From CAXGUU01 sp964012875 (GTDB lineage: Bacteria > Pseudomonadota > Gammaproteobacteria > Ga0077536): 7,330 nt of DNA. The notes beneath the pieces were generated by a model. The model was not told the DNA's origin. It saw nothing but the letters and a program-made list of their open reading frames with translations, and ran no database searches. Shown in pieces: positions 1-6,422 of this stretch (position 1 is the first letter of the stretch; every line of letters begins with the position of its first letter). Location: contig CAXGUU010000163.1 in NCBI GenBank assembly GCA_964012875.1, positions 1-7,330 of the forward strand. The letters are read 5' to 3'. The translations under genes were made by a program, and so were the position numbers.

Positions 1-1
1 T

Positions 2-1507
2 GGCGCCGTCGACATTCACTCGCATATCGCCGGCGGCAACGTCAACAACGCACGTCTGCTGATGCCTGAGTTACAAATTGCTGCCAGTATGCATGGGGCC
101 AGGTTGCTGCGCAGCGGCGGACATGTCGGCGGCTGGACCGCCAAGGGTATCGGCGTGCGCTATGCAACCATGGGCTACACTACCGTGGTCGAACCAGCAG
201 TGCTGCCGTGTAATGCCATCGCCGCCCATCTGGAGATGTCCGACATCCCGATATTGGATACCGCCGGACTGGCCATCCTCGGCAACGATGACTATCTGTT
301 GCGCCTGTTACGCGCTCGTGCGCCGCAGGGGGCGATCAATGATCATGTCGCCTGGACGCTCGATTCCAGCCGCTGCCTGGGTCTGAAGGTTATTAACGCC
401 GGCGGCGTCGCGGCGTTCAAAGAGGGTGCCAACACCTTTAATTTTGACGACGTGGTTCCGAGTTACGCCGTGAGTTCGCGCCGCATCGTGCAGGCATTGC
501 AACGCGCGGTGGTGAGTCTGGGCGTTCAGCATCCGCTGCATGTCCATTGCAATAATCTGGGTGTCGCAGGGCAGGGCATCGATACGGTGCTGGAGACCAT
601 CGAGGCGGCTGAAGGCATGCCCATGCATCTGGCGCACGTCCAGTTCTATGCCTACGGTCGCGAGGGAACACATGAATTCTCGTCGGCCGCTTCGCGCCTG
701 ATTGATGCCTGGCACAAGCACCCCAACATCACCATGGATGTGGGCCAGGTGTTGTTTGGACAAACGGTGACCATTTCGTCCGATTTACTCGCGCAGTTCA
801 ACAACCGCGTTGTCGCAAAACCTCGCAAGCGGCTTTACAACGAGCTCGAATGTGAAGGCGGCGTCGGCGTCGTGCCTTACGAATTTCGCAAGCGCAACTT
901 CGTCAATACACTGCAGTGGGCGATTGGCCTGGAGCTGTTCCTGCTGGCCGATGATCCGGGGCGCATCTTTTTCACGACCGACCATCCGAACGGTGCCCCC
1001 TTCACGCGCTACCCTGAACTGTTCCATTTGCTCATGAGTGCCGATTACCGCGCAAAAGTGATGGCAGAGGTTAACCAGGAAGCACTGGCAATGACATTAC
1101 TGCCGGACCTGAAGCGCGAATATTCGCTGCGGGAAATCGCCGTGATGACGCGGAGTGCGGCAGCGCGCCTGATGGGACTGCACGATCGAGGCAGCCTCGC
1201 GCCCGGCTGCGTGGCTGACGTCGCGGTCTACAAACCGCGCGCCAACATCGGTGCCATGTTCTCAAAGGCTCACGCGGTGTTTAAGTCAGGCGAACAGGTC
1301 GTAAGTGATGGCAAAGTGGTGGCCACACCGCGCGGAATGGCTCTGCACGCCTTGCCTGCTTACGATCGCAAACGGGTCGAGCGCAAACTGGGCCGCTACT
1401 ACGACCGCTACATGACAGTGAAATTCGGCAATATTTGCGTCGAACCCGCGTTCGCGGACGCCACCGGGGCCGATCGCTTTATTGAGGTCCCGGTGTCCGC
1501 AGCGTGA
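2..1507 (+). CDS. fhcA: Formyltransferase/hydrolase complex subunit A (5' end outside window)
   Basis: FhcA is the bacterial relative of formylmethanofuran dehydrogenase subunit A (FwdA/FmdA). In the Fhc complex it hydrolyses the formyl group carried by a methanofuran-type cofactor to formate, the last step of tetrahydromethanopterin-linked formaldehyde oxidation in the cytoplasm. The reading frame is open from base 2, so the gene starts upstream; 501 codons are visible and, by comparison with FwdA, roughly 55 residues are missing. Amidohydrolase metal-site motifs are seen in order: HSH at 17-25, the GLKVINAGG lysine at 386-388 (likely carboxylated lysine), HVHCNNLG at 539-562, MHLAHVQFYAYG from 623, and TTDHPNGAPFTRYPEL, whose Asp at 980-982 aligns with the catalytic/zinc Asp. 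A TIM-barrel closing segment (SLAPGCVADVAVY) follows. All expected metal ligands are present, so it appears active. No other fhc gene follows on this strand. Dihydroorotase or another generic amidohydrolase is unlikely given these family-specific motifs. Confidence 0.93.
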   Translation, partial: GAVDIHSHIAGGNVNNARLLMPELQIAASMHGARLLRSGGHVGGWTAKGIGVRYATMGYTTVVEPAVLPCNAIAAHLEMSDIPILDTAGLAILGNDDYLLRLLRARAPQGAINDHVAWTLDSSRCLGLKVINAGGVAAFKEGANTFNFDDVVPSYAVSSRRIVQALQRAVVSLGVQHPLHVHCNNLGVAGQGIDTVLETIEAAEGMPMHLAHVQFYAYGREGTHEFSSAASRLIDAWHKHPNITMDVGQVLFGQTVTISSDLLAQFNNRVVAKPRKRLYNELECEGGVGVVPYEFRKRNFVNTLQWAIGLELFLLADDPGRIFFTTDHPNGAPFTRYPELFHLLMSADYRAKVMAEVNQEALAMTLLPDLKREYSLREIAVMTRSAAARLMGLHDRGSLAPGCVADVAVYKPRANIGAMFSKAHAVFKSGEQVVSDGKVVATPRGMALHALPAYDRKRVERKLGRYYDRYMTVKFGNICVEPAFADATGADRFIEVPVSAA

Positions 1508-1508
1508 G

Positions 1509-1525
1509 CCGCTGGAAATCAGCGG
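1509..1525 (+). terminator. Stem-loop just after fhcA
   Basis: The inverted repeat CCGCTG-GAAAT-CAGCGG starts two bases after the fhcA stop. It has a 6-bp perfect stem and a 5-nt loop, followed by TAGTCTGCTTCT, which is only moderately T-rich. It could be part of the transcript end of fhcA or a 3' stabilising hairpin. The weak T tract keeps confidence low. Confidence 0.35.
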
Positions 1526-1537
1526 TAGTCTGCTTCT

Positions 1538-1558
1538 CCCGGCTGGCACCGCGCCGGG
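1538..1558 (+). other. Second GC-rich inverted repeat behind fhcA
   Basis: CCCGGC (1538-1543) pairs with GCCGGG (1553-1558) across a 9-nt loop and is followed by TTTC. It lies 12 bp beyond the first hairpin. It may act with it in transcript termination, but the T tract is too short for a firm call. Confidence 0.3.
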
Positions 1559-1584
1559 TTTCAAACCGCAGGTTCGTTGTTGCC

Positions 1585-1620
1585 CAGGGGGCTGCTGAAG
1601 ACTGCCCCTGACCCTTTTCT
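1585..1620 (+). terminator. Possible intrinsic terminator in the convergent gap
   Basis: CAGGGG (1585-1590) pairs with CCCCTG (1605-1610) across a 14-nt loop, and ACCCTTTTCT follows. This is the only hairpin in the gap with a T-rich tail on the plus strand, so it is the best single candidate for the end of the fhcA transcript. A further small inverted repeat, CACCCA-TGCTG-TGGGTG, lies at 1625-1641 without a T tract on either strand. No gene is seen in 1508-1720. Confidence 0.4.
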
Positions 1621-1720
1621 CCTGCACCCATGCTGTGGGTGACCCGCGCTAAACGACGCAATTTCAAAGCTCGCTGGCCGATTGCCGCAGACATTTGATT
1701 CTGCGAACCGCCCCGAGAGA

Positions 1721-2407
1721 TCAATCACAAAAATCGAGACTGAAGAGCAATCGACATGCTTCGGCTGCGACACCCGGTGATCGATGTACTAATCCTGCGT
1801 TCGTGTTGCCTTCCCAGAGCTCACCTTTCAACAATGCGACATCGCCGCAATCGAGTCGCTGAATGTCGCTCTCACGGCGAAAAAGGCCCGCTTTAAGGTC
1901 CGACGTCCAACTCGGCTGTGGACCCAGCTTGGTGCGATCGACCGCGGCGTGCGGCAGCCATTCGGTCGCGACACCCTGGTAGGTACACACCAGTCTACAA
2001 GGCACCCGGTCGACATGAAACTTGGGGCACATGGCGCGATCGAGTACCGCCAGCCGCAGTCCCGCCCGACCAACGTCGAACAAATCGCAAAACATCTCCG
2101 TCAGGCTTGCCATATCTTCGCTCAAGGCGGATGACCCATTGGCGCCAAGTACTCTCTGAACACTGGAGCGAGCATTCTTTGGTGTCGTGGTCAGCGCGGC
2201 ATGAAACGCGGGGTTCGAACTGATGAGGTGGTCGACCGATTCTTTGAGGTCGGCGGATATTTCTCTCCTCCAAATCGCAATATTGGTGTCTTCCCGGTAA
2301 ACATCAGCGAGAACGGTCGGGCGGTTGGCCTTCGCAGCGCGTCGCACGATTTCAGGAGCGCTTGATTCTGGCGGATACACCGTCGCCTGACCGGCGTTCG
2401 CGTTCAT
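1721..2407 (-). CDS. DUF1826 family protein, coupled to the COG0523 GTPase
   Basis: A 228-residue protein recognised as DUF1826, a family of unknown function often found beside ZigA-type COG0523 GTPases. The conserved core is MCPKFHVDRVP (residues 126-136), then LVCTYQG and TEWLP (149-152), then GDVALLKGE (188-196) and GLVHRSP (205-211). Signature residues are H131, D133 and H208, with R219 eleven residues on; this spacing recalls the HxD...H...R pattern of double-stranded beta-helix Fe(II)/2-oxoglutarate oxygenases (inference). There is no signal peptide or membrane segment, so it is probably cytoplasmic. The start codon overlaps the GTPase stop as ATGA (2404-2407), and AAGGAA at 2416-2421 lies 8 nt upstream, so translation is probably coupled. 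The family call is strong from the motifs; the biochemical role is unknown, with a link to zinc supply suggested only by context. Confidence 0.85.
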   Translation of the reverse strand: MNANAGQATVYPPESSAPEIVRRAAKANRPTVLADVYREDTNIAIWRREISADLKESVDHLISSNPAFHAALTTTPKNARSSVQRVLGANGSSALSEDMASLTEMFCDLFDVGRAGLRLAVLDRAMCPKFHVDRVPCRLVCTYQGVATEWLPHAAVDRTKLGPQPSWTSDLKAGLFRRESDIQRLDCGDVALLKGELWEGNTNAGLVHRSPGVAAEACRLLFSLDFCD

Positions 2408-3621
2408 TCGTCAATTTCCTTCCACACCGGAAACGGGTCGGGCAGTGTCTGCCAGTAATCTCTGCCGCGCACCACTTCCTCTTCATCCAGCAGGCAATCA
2501 TCTAGGGCACGAATCATTCCTTGCTGGTCGAGCTCCTGCCCGATGAAAACAAGCTCTTGGCGCATGTCGCCGAATGGTTCGACCCACAGGCTTTTGATTG
2601 ATGCGAGATATTCTTCGTCATCAGGCCAGTTTTCCTGCGGCACGGCTCGCCAGAACAGGCCCGCGAATCCATAGCGTGCGATGCCGCCGGCCTGGCTCCA
2701 CTGGCAGGCATACTGTGGGCGGGTTGCGAGCCAGAAATAACCTTTCGATCGGATCAGCTTGCCGAACTTTTCCGTGTCATGAAGGAATTGATAGAACTTC
2801 TCCGGATGGAATGGCCTGCGGGCGAGATAACTGAAGCTGGCAATGCCATATTCTTCGGTCTCCGGAACATGTTCGCCACGCATTTCCTTCAGCCAGCCGG
2901 GCGCTTGCTGCGCCTGGGCGAAATCAAACAAGCCGGTATTGAGGACGGTATCGATCTCAACCTGCCCATTCACAATCGGAACGATCCGGGCCTTGGTATT
3001 GAGGGTCTTGAGAATCGCCGTGAGCCGCTTGATGTCGGTGTCGCTGGCGAGATCGGTTTTACTGATCAGAATGACGTCCGCAAACTCGACCTGATCGACC
3101 AGCAAATCCGCGACGTTGCGTTCATCTTCTTCGCCGAGCGACTCTCCGGTTTCCCTCAGCTCCAGCGCTTCGTCGTAGTCCTTCAGGAAGTTTACGGCGT
3201 CGACCACGGTCACCATGGTGTCTAGATCGGCGACATCTGAAAGTGACACGCCTTCTTCATCGGCGAAGGTAAACGTTTCCGCTACTGGTAATGGTTCGGA
3301 GATCCCGGTGGATTCGATGACGAGGTAGTCGAAACGGCCTTCCAGGGCAAGCTTGTTGACTTCCTCCAGCAGATCTTCGCGCAGGGTGCAGCAAATGCAG
3401 CCGTTGCTCATTTCAACGAGTTTTTCTTCGCTGTGATTGAGGGACACTTCACTTTTGACGATCGCTGAATCGATATTAATCTCGCTCATGTCATTGACTA
3501 TCACAGCTACCTTCTTGCCTTCCCGGTTATTGAGAATGTGGCTCAGTACGGTGGTTTTGCCGGCGCCAAGAAAGCCTGAAAGAACAGTGACGGGTAGCTT
3601 TTCGAGCGCATTAGTTTGCAT
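2404..3621 (-). CDS. zigA: COG0523 (CobW/G3E) zinc metallochaperone GTPase, ZigA type
   Basis: A cytoplasmic G3E-family P-loop GTPase of 405 residues, the usual length for ZigA-type members, which bind zinc and are thought to deliver it to client enzymes during zinc shortage. Seen in order: Walker A GFLGAGKT (16-23), NDMSEINID (43-51), the metal-binding CxCC motif GCICC (C75, C77, C78), ESTGISEP (103-110) with the Walker B region, and the base-recognition motif SKTD (187-190; usually NKxD). The CobW C-terminal domain follows from about 256, with EEYGIASF, RRPFHPEKF, SKGYFWLATR and RQELVFIG. The His-rich linker of some COG0523 proteins is absent. AGGAG at 3631-3635, 9 nt before the ATG, supports the start. 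It overlaps the downstream DUF1826 gene by 4 bp. No Zur box is visible in its upstream region, but a terminator-like hairpin sits in the leader. The name CobW does not imply cobalamin synthesis here. Confidence 0.93.
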   Translation of the reverse strand: MQTNALEKLPVTVLSGFLGAGKTTVLSHILNNREGKKVAVIVNDMSEINIDSAIVKSEVSLNHSEEKLVEMSNGCICCTLREDLLEEVNKLALEGRFDYLVIESTGISEPLPVAETFTFADEEGVSLSDVADLDTMVTVVDAVNFLKDYDEALELRETGESLGEEDERNVADLLVDQVEFADVILISKTDLASDTDIKRLTAILKTLNTKARIVPIVNGQVEIDTVLNTGLFDFAQAQQAPGWLKEMRGEHVPETEEYGIASFSYLARRPFHPEKFYQFLHDTEKFGKLIRSKGYFWLATRPQYACQWSQAGGIARYGFAGLFWRAVPQENWPDDEEYLASIKSLWVEPFGDMRQELVFIGQELDQQGMIRALDDCLLDEEEVVRGRDYWQTLPDPFPVWKEIDE

Positions 3622-3650
3622 GTCTTGGCACTCCTGCTAGTGGGAATAGA

Positions 3651-3677
3651 AGAAAACCCAGTCTCGTTGCCTGGGCT
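3651..3677 (-). terminator. Terminator-like hairpin in the leader of the COG0523 gene
   Basis: Read on the minus strand, AGCCCAG (3677-3671) pairs with CTGGGTT (3661-3655) across a 9-nt loop, including one G-U pair, and the sequence runs into TTTTCT (3656-3651). This has the form of an intrinsic terminator and ends only about 15 nt before the AGGAG ribosome binding site of the GTPase gene. It may stop read-through from the receptor operon, or act as an attenuator in the GTPase leader if the promoter lies upstream of it. No cobalamin-riboswitch box is seen here. Confidence 0.45.
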
Positions 3678-3747
3678 GCGAACAGCGTATTCGGAGCTAA
3701 GCTGCCAGACTTAAATCAGATCGCATCGCGCTGACCATCCGTTCAAC

Positions 3748-3766
3748 GCGCCATGATTACTGGCGC
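3748..3766. repeat. Inverted repeat in the intergenic region
   Basis: GCGCCA (3748-3753) and TGGCGC (3761-3766) form a perfect 6-bp inverted repeat around TGATTAC. It sits about 130-145 bp upstream of the GTPase start, where an operator or leader structure could lie. No known regulator consensus was recognised. The 9-mer CGCATCGCG occurs twice nearby, at 3722-3730 and 3764-3772. Confidence 0.3.
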
Positions 3767-3788
3767 ATCGCGGTCGAACAAACGAGTT

Positions 3789-3813
3789 CCGGGGTCCCGT
3801 GAAGGGACCCCGG
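3789..3813 (-). terminator. Strong hairpin ending the receptor operon
   Basis: CCGGGGTCCC (3789-3798) pairs perfectly with GGGACCCCGG (3804-3813) around a 5-nt loop, the most stable short hairpin visible in the window. It lies 80 bp beyond the stop of the TonB-dependent receptor gene. The minus-strand sequence that follows (AACTCGTTTGTTCG) is only mildly T-rich, and the plus-strand side (TGTTGCGTTGTGTGTT) is similar, so it may work in both directions. A role as a termination or 3'-end hairpin is the simplest reading. Confidence 0.6.
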
Positions 3814-3848
3814 TGTTGCGTTGTGTGTTCCAAGCACCAGGTGGTACT

Positions 3849-3875
3849 CGCGCGACATCATGCTCTCGTCGCGCG
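3849..3875 (-). other. Second stem-loop after the receptor gene
   Basis: CGCGCGAC (3849-3856) and GTCGCGCG (3868-3875) form a perfect 8-bp stem with an 11-nt loop, starting 17 bp after the receptor stop codon on the minus strand. There is no T tract. It may stabilise the 3' end of the mRNA or be an accessory termination element together with the stronger hairpin at 3789-3813. Confidence 0.4.
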
Positions 3876-3892
3876 GCAATGGGCTGTTGTCT

Positions 3893-6025
3893 TTAGAATC
3901 GCACTCTCGCACCCACCAGTCCCGATACCCCAGGTAGAGGTGCGATATCCTTAACGAAAGATGTATGCCGGCGCGCAGTTTCATCAGCGAGGTTGACCCC
4001 CCGGGCGAACAGTGTGATCTCGCCAAACTGACCGTTGTTGACTACGTAGCCGAGATCCATGTTGACCATGGTGTAGCCGTCGGTGTCCGTCTCCAGCCGT
4101 CCCGGGTTGTCGCGGTCAGTCACGCGGGTGACAGAGAAACGCGCATACCAGGGGCCGAGGCCGTAATCGATGTTGGCGCCAAAGCGCAGCGGCGGCAATC
4201 GCGGTACGTCGTCGCCACCGTCAAGCTCGCCATCGACATAGTCCGTCCACAGACGCAGGTCGGCGCGCCCATGGTTGTTATCGAACAGACTCATGCGTCC
4301 TTCCAGTTCAAAGCCCCAGAACTCGGCTCCGGATTGAGAATGGTTGACCAGTAGCAGCTCGTCGTCCTCGTCGACAATCTCACCGGTCTCAGCGAAATCC
4401 GCTTCAACGCGGTCGGCAACCCCGTCGCCATTGCGATCGTTAGAAGCGAGAAAGATAAAGTCATCGATGTGGTTGTAGAAAAACGTCAGATCAAAGCGGT
4501 AGCGACCCTCGGTTTTACGCCAGAAGATGTCGACATTGTTGGAGACTTCTTCATCCAGGGTCACATCGCCGAACTCAAAAGTGTTGGTCGCGAAGTGCGG
4601 ACCGGTAGTAAACAACTCCTCGATAGTCGGCGCGCGTTCGGAGCGGTTGTACGACACTCCGACCTCGTAGCCCGGCATGTAGGAATAGATGCCGCCGCCT
4701 GAGACACTGAGCAGACTGTGGTTCGCGCGCGCGCCGCTTTGCTTCTGAAGCGCATCCTGTTCCTCGTAGCGCAGACCTAGATCGACATGGACGCGGCCGA
4801 AATCCGTTTTGCCATAAACAAATCCCGCTTGACTGTCTTGTGTCGCAGGCGGTACAAATGCTTCCTCACCAACCGCGGAGAATTCACGGTCGCGAAATTG
4901 TCCGCCGAGGACAAAGTCCCAGTCTCCGATTGGCTCGAGCACGACTTCAACGCGCCCCTCCCATTCCTCGTTGGTGAATTCGGTGCCGGCCTCATCGCCG
5001 CCGCCTTCAACATGTTCGTAATTGTTGTAGCCCCAACGGGTGCGAATTTCTTGTATACGCGCGCGTTCGAGCCGGTAAGCGCCGGCAATGTCGTAACGCG
5101 TCTGCAGGACGTCGAGCCGAATCCCTTCTTCCTCGTCGTGGCCTTCTTCTTCGTCGTGGTCTTCCTCTTCTTCCTCTTCTTCGTCGTCGTGCTCTTCTTC
5201 GTGGTGGCCGTGCGAACCGGGGACACCAAAGTTATTGGCAAGATAACCGACGCTGAAACCGAGATAGCCGCGGTCGCCGACGACCGACGCGCCGACGTTG
5301 TAGTTGTCCGCCTCGCTGCTGCTGTTCTCCAAGGTGCCACGAGGTTCACCTTCCTCAGGCGTGACTTCCGCGAAGCCCGGAATGTCGAGATCATCGGTGT
5401 CCCGGCGTAACCCGTCGGCGTGTAGCACGACGACGTCGCCGAGCGCGACGTCCGCTGTGAAGCCACCAACCCAGCCGTCGCTGGCGGTGTCGTAGTGCGT
5501 ATAGAGGCCGCCTTCAGCCTCGTCCGGCAGTGTTTTCGCGATCCGGTCTTGAACGATATTCACCAATCCGCCGCTGGCGCTGCTGCCGTAGAGCAGGGTT
5601 GCTGGTCCGCGCAGAATCTCGACCTGTTCAGCGAACATGACCTCGGTGGAGACCGCGTGGTCGGCGCTTATGGTCGACACGTCCATGCTGCCGATCCCGT
5701 TCTCCAGAACCCGCACGCGCCCGCCGCCGAGACCTCGAATCACCGGACGACCAACCGAGGCGCCAAAGTCGCTACTGTTGACGCCGAGTTCATCCGCCAC
5801 GGTATCGCCAATCGAGCGCATGGAACGCGTTCTCAGATCCTCTTGGTCCAGTACTCGTACCGGCGAGATGAAATGACTATCAATGTCGCCCAGGGGATCA
5901 GCGGTGACAACGATCTCGGGCACTTTGTGCTCGTGTGACGGATCGTGAGGATTGGCTTCGTCGGCCGTGACCGGACTGATCGAACTGACGAGGGGAATAA
6001 GTAGAAATACGGGTAGTGAACGCAT
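3893..6025 (-). CDS. znuD: ZnuD-like TonB-dependent outer-membrane zinc receptor
   Basis: A 710-residue outer-membrane receptor, normal length for the family, predicted to import zinc using TonB energy. A signal peptide (residues 1-20, cleavage probably after VTA) precedes a His-containing segment (HDPSHEH) and a TonB-box-like EIVVTAD. The plug domain follows, with RPVIRGLGGGRVRVLENG, VEILRGPATLLYGSSASGG and VNIV. The barrel ends in VGARVRF with the terminal Phe expected for Bam-dependent assembly, preceded by ETARRHTSFVKD and APLPG, typical of the ZnuD branch. Residues 272-301 form a loop of 6 His and 21 Asp/Glu, like the metal-binding extracellular loops of ZnuD. Residues 530-541 match a calcium EF-hand loop. 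I chose the ATG at 6025 rather than 6118 because AGGAG (6032-6036) lies 6 nt upstream and the signal peptide starts there. It follows the small secreted gene by 53 bp, in an operon under the Zur box. A different metal substrate is possible; Zur context favours zinc. Confidence 0.9.
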   Translation of the reverse strand: MRSLPVFLLIPLVSSISPVTADEANPHDPSHEHKVPEIVVTADPLGDIDSHFISPVRVLDQEDLRTRSMRSIGDTVADELGVNSSDFGASVGRPVIRGLGGGRVRVLENGIGSMDVSTISADHAVSTEVMFAEQVEILRGPATLLYGSSASGGLVNIVQDRIAKTLPDEAEGGLYTHYDTASDGWVGGFTADVALGDVVVLHADGLRRDTDDLDIPGFAEVTPEEGEPRGTLENSSSEADNYNVGASVVGDRGYLGFSVGYLANNFGVPGSHGHHEEEHDDEEEEEEEDHDEEEGHDEEEGIRLDVLQTRYDIAGAYRLERARIQEIRTRWGYNNYEHVEGGGDEAGTEFTNEEWEGRVEVVLEPIGDWDFVLGGQFRDREFSAVGEEAFVPPATQDSQAGFVYGKTDFGRVHVDLGLRYEEQDALQKQSGARANHSLLSVSGGGIYSYMPGYEVGVSYNRSERAPTIEELFTTGPHFATNTFEFGDVTLDEEVSNNVDIFWRKTEGRYRFDLTFFYNHIDDFIFLASNDRNGDGVADRVEADFAETGEIVDEDDELLLVNHSQSGAEFWGFELEGRMSLFDNNHGRADLRLWTDYVDGELDGGDDVPRLPPLRFGANIDYGLGPWYARFSVTRVTDRDNPGRLETDTDGYTMVNMDLGYVVNNGQFGEITLFARGVNLADETARRHTSFVKDIAPLPGVSGLVGARVRF
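5123..5212 (-). repeat. Low-complexity codon run for the acidic/His loop of the receptor
   Basis: The coding strand is almost purely GAA/GAG/GAC/CAC/CAT codons for 30 residues (272-301 of the receptor): 21 acidic residues, 6 His and 3 Gly. On the plus strand it appears as a TTC/CTC-rich tract. The DDE, DHDEEEG and GHDEEEG units look like slippage-prone internal repeats, so length may vary between strains. Confidence 0.75.
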
Positions 6026-6078
6026 GGCGAACTCCTGACATCGGAAGCTGAAAGGGGCGCGTTGAACGCGCCTCGAGG

Positions 6079-6366
6079 TCAGTGGGTCAGCGCAGGCGGT
6101 GCACGAATCCGGGCGCATGCCGCCCAGACCTGGTGATTCGCAGGCACCGTGGCGCGTGGGGGCGCGGCGAAGACTACCGCGGCATGCGCTGCTGGCAGAT
6201 CAGCTTTGAGGGTCTCATCCCAAGTCGGGATTACGCAGCCTACACAAACTTCATTCGCTTCGTGATAATCCGCATCAACCGCGTGAACGGCTTCTCCGAA
6301 CGCGCTCAGTACGAGCACGAACGACAAGAGCAACGCGTGGCTGGGCGTATAGCGCGAACGACTCAC
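6079..6366 (-). CDS. Small secreted DUF2946-like protein with a CxxC motif
   Basis: A 95-residue protein starting at GTG (6366-6364). An in-frame stop (6375-6373) lies just upstream, so no longer start exists; the ribosome binding site is weak. Residues 1-29 form a signal peptide (basic SRSRY, hydrophobic ALLLSFVLVLSAF, cleavage probably after VHA). The mature part has H35 and C41-x-x-C44 (HEANEVCVGC), a possible metal site, and a Pro/Ala-rich C-terminus with RAPPAL, which recalls DUF2946 proteins found beside TonB-dependent receptors. It is first in the operon before the receptor, and its start lies about 50 bp from the Zur box. It may help bind or hand over metal in the periplasm, but no function is established. 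The family assignment is from memory of motif shape and is moderate. Confidence 0.68.
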   Translation of the reverse strand: MSRSRYTPSHALLLSFVLVLSAFGEAVHAVDADYHEANEVCVGCVIPTWDETLKADLPAAHAAVVFAAPPRATVPANHQVWAACARIRAPPALTH

Positions 6367-6394
6367 GGGTTTTTACTTACCAACGAAAAGCAGA

Positions 6395-6422
6395 GATACA
6401 AAACAGTTAAGATCGTTATAAT
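6395..6422 (+). promoter_or_regulatory. Probable sigma70 promoter for folE
   Basis: A perfect -10 hexamer TATAAT (6417-6422) lies inside the Zur palindrome, with a weak -35 candidate GATACA (6395-6400, 3 of 6 matches to consensus) at 16-bp spacing. The start of transcription would fall near 6429, giving a leader of about 60 nt before the folE ATG. Overlap of the -10 with the operator fits direct repression by Zur. The opposite strand of the palindrome also offers TATATT/TATTAT, possibly the -10 for the divergent operon. Confidence 0.5.

Noticed and set aside
308..763. Minus-strand 151-residue open frame within fhcA
   Set aside because: Antisense shadow of a strongly conserved gene, with no recognisable domain.
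2..1507. Dihydroorotase or generic amidohydrolase for the first gene
   Set aside because: HVHCNNLG, HVQFYAYG and TTDHPNGAPFTRYPEL are specific to the FwdA/FhcA family.
1918..2223. Plus-strand 101-residue open frame opposite DUF1826
   Set aside because: Arg/Pro-rich antisense shadow with no family features; DUF1826 motifs are clear on the other strand.
3622..3788. Cobalamin riboswitch before the CobW-like gene, with the receptor as BtuB
   Set aside because: None of the conserved B12-box sequence is present; the GTPase is of the ZigA type, and the receptor has ZnuD features with a Zur box upstream.
4787..5410. Long plus-strand open frame (207 residues) opposite the receptor gene
   Set aside because: It is antisense to a clear receptor; its Phe/Val-rich stretch is simply the reverse strand of the acidic/His codon run, and it matches no known protein.
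4777..5469. Minus-strand 230-residue open frame rich in Thr, Lys and Arg
   Set aside because: It is a frame-shifted reading of the receptor gene; the KKRKK and TTTKK runs come from the GAA/GAG/GAC tract read in another frame.
3893..6118. Longer start of the receptor at 6118
   Set aside because: The extra 31 residues have no signal-peptide character and overlap the upstream gene; the ATG at 6025 has a good AGGAG and begins a clear signal peptide.
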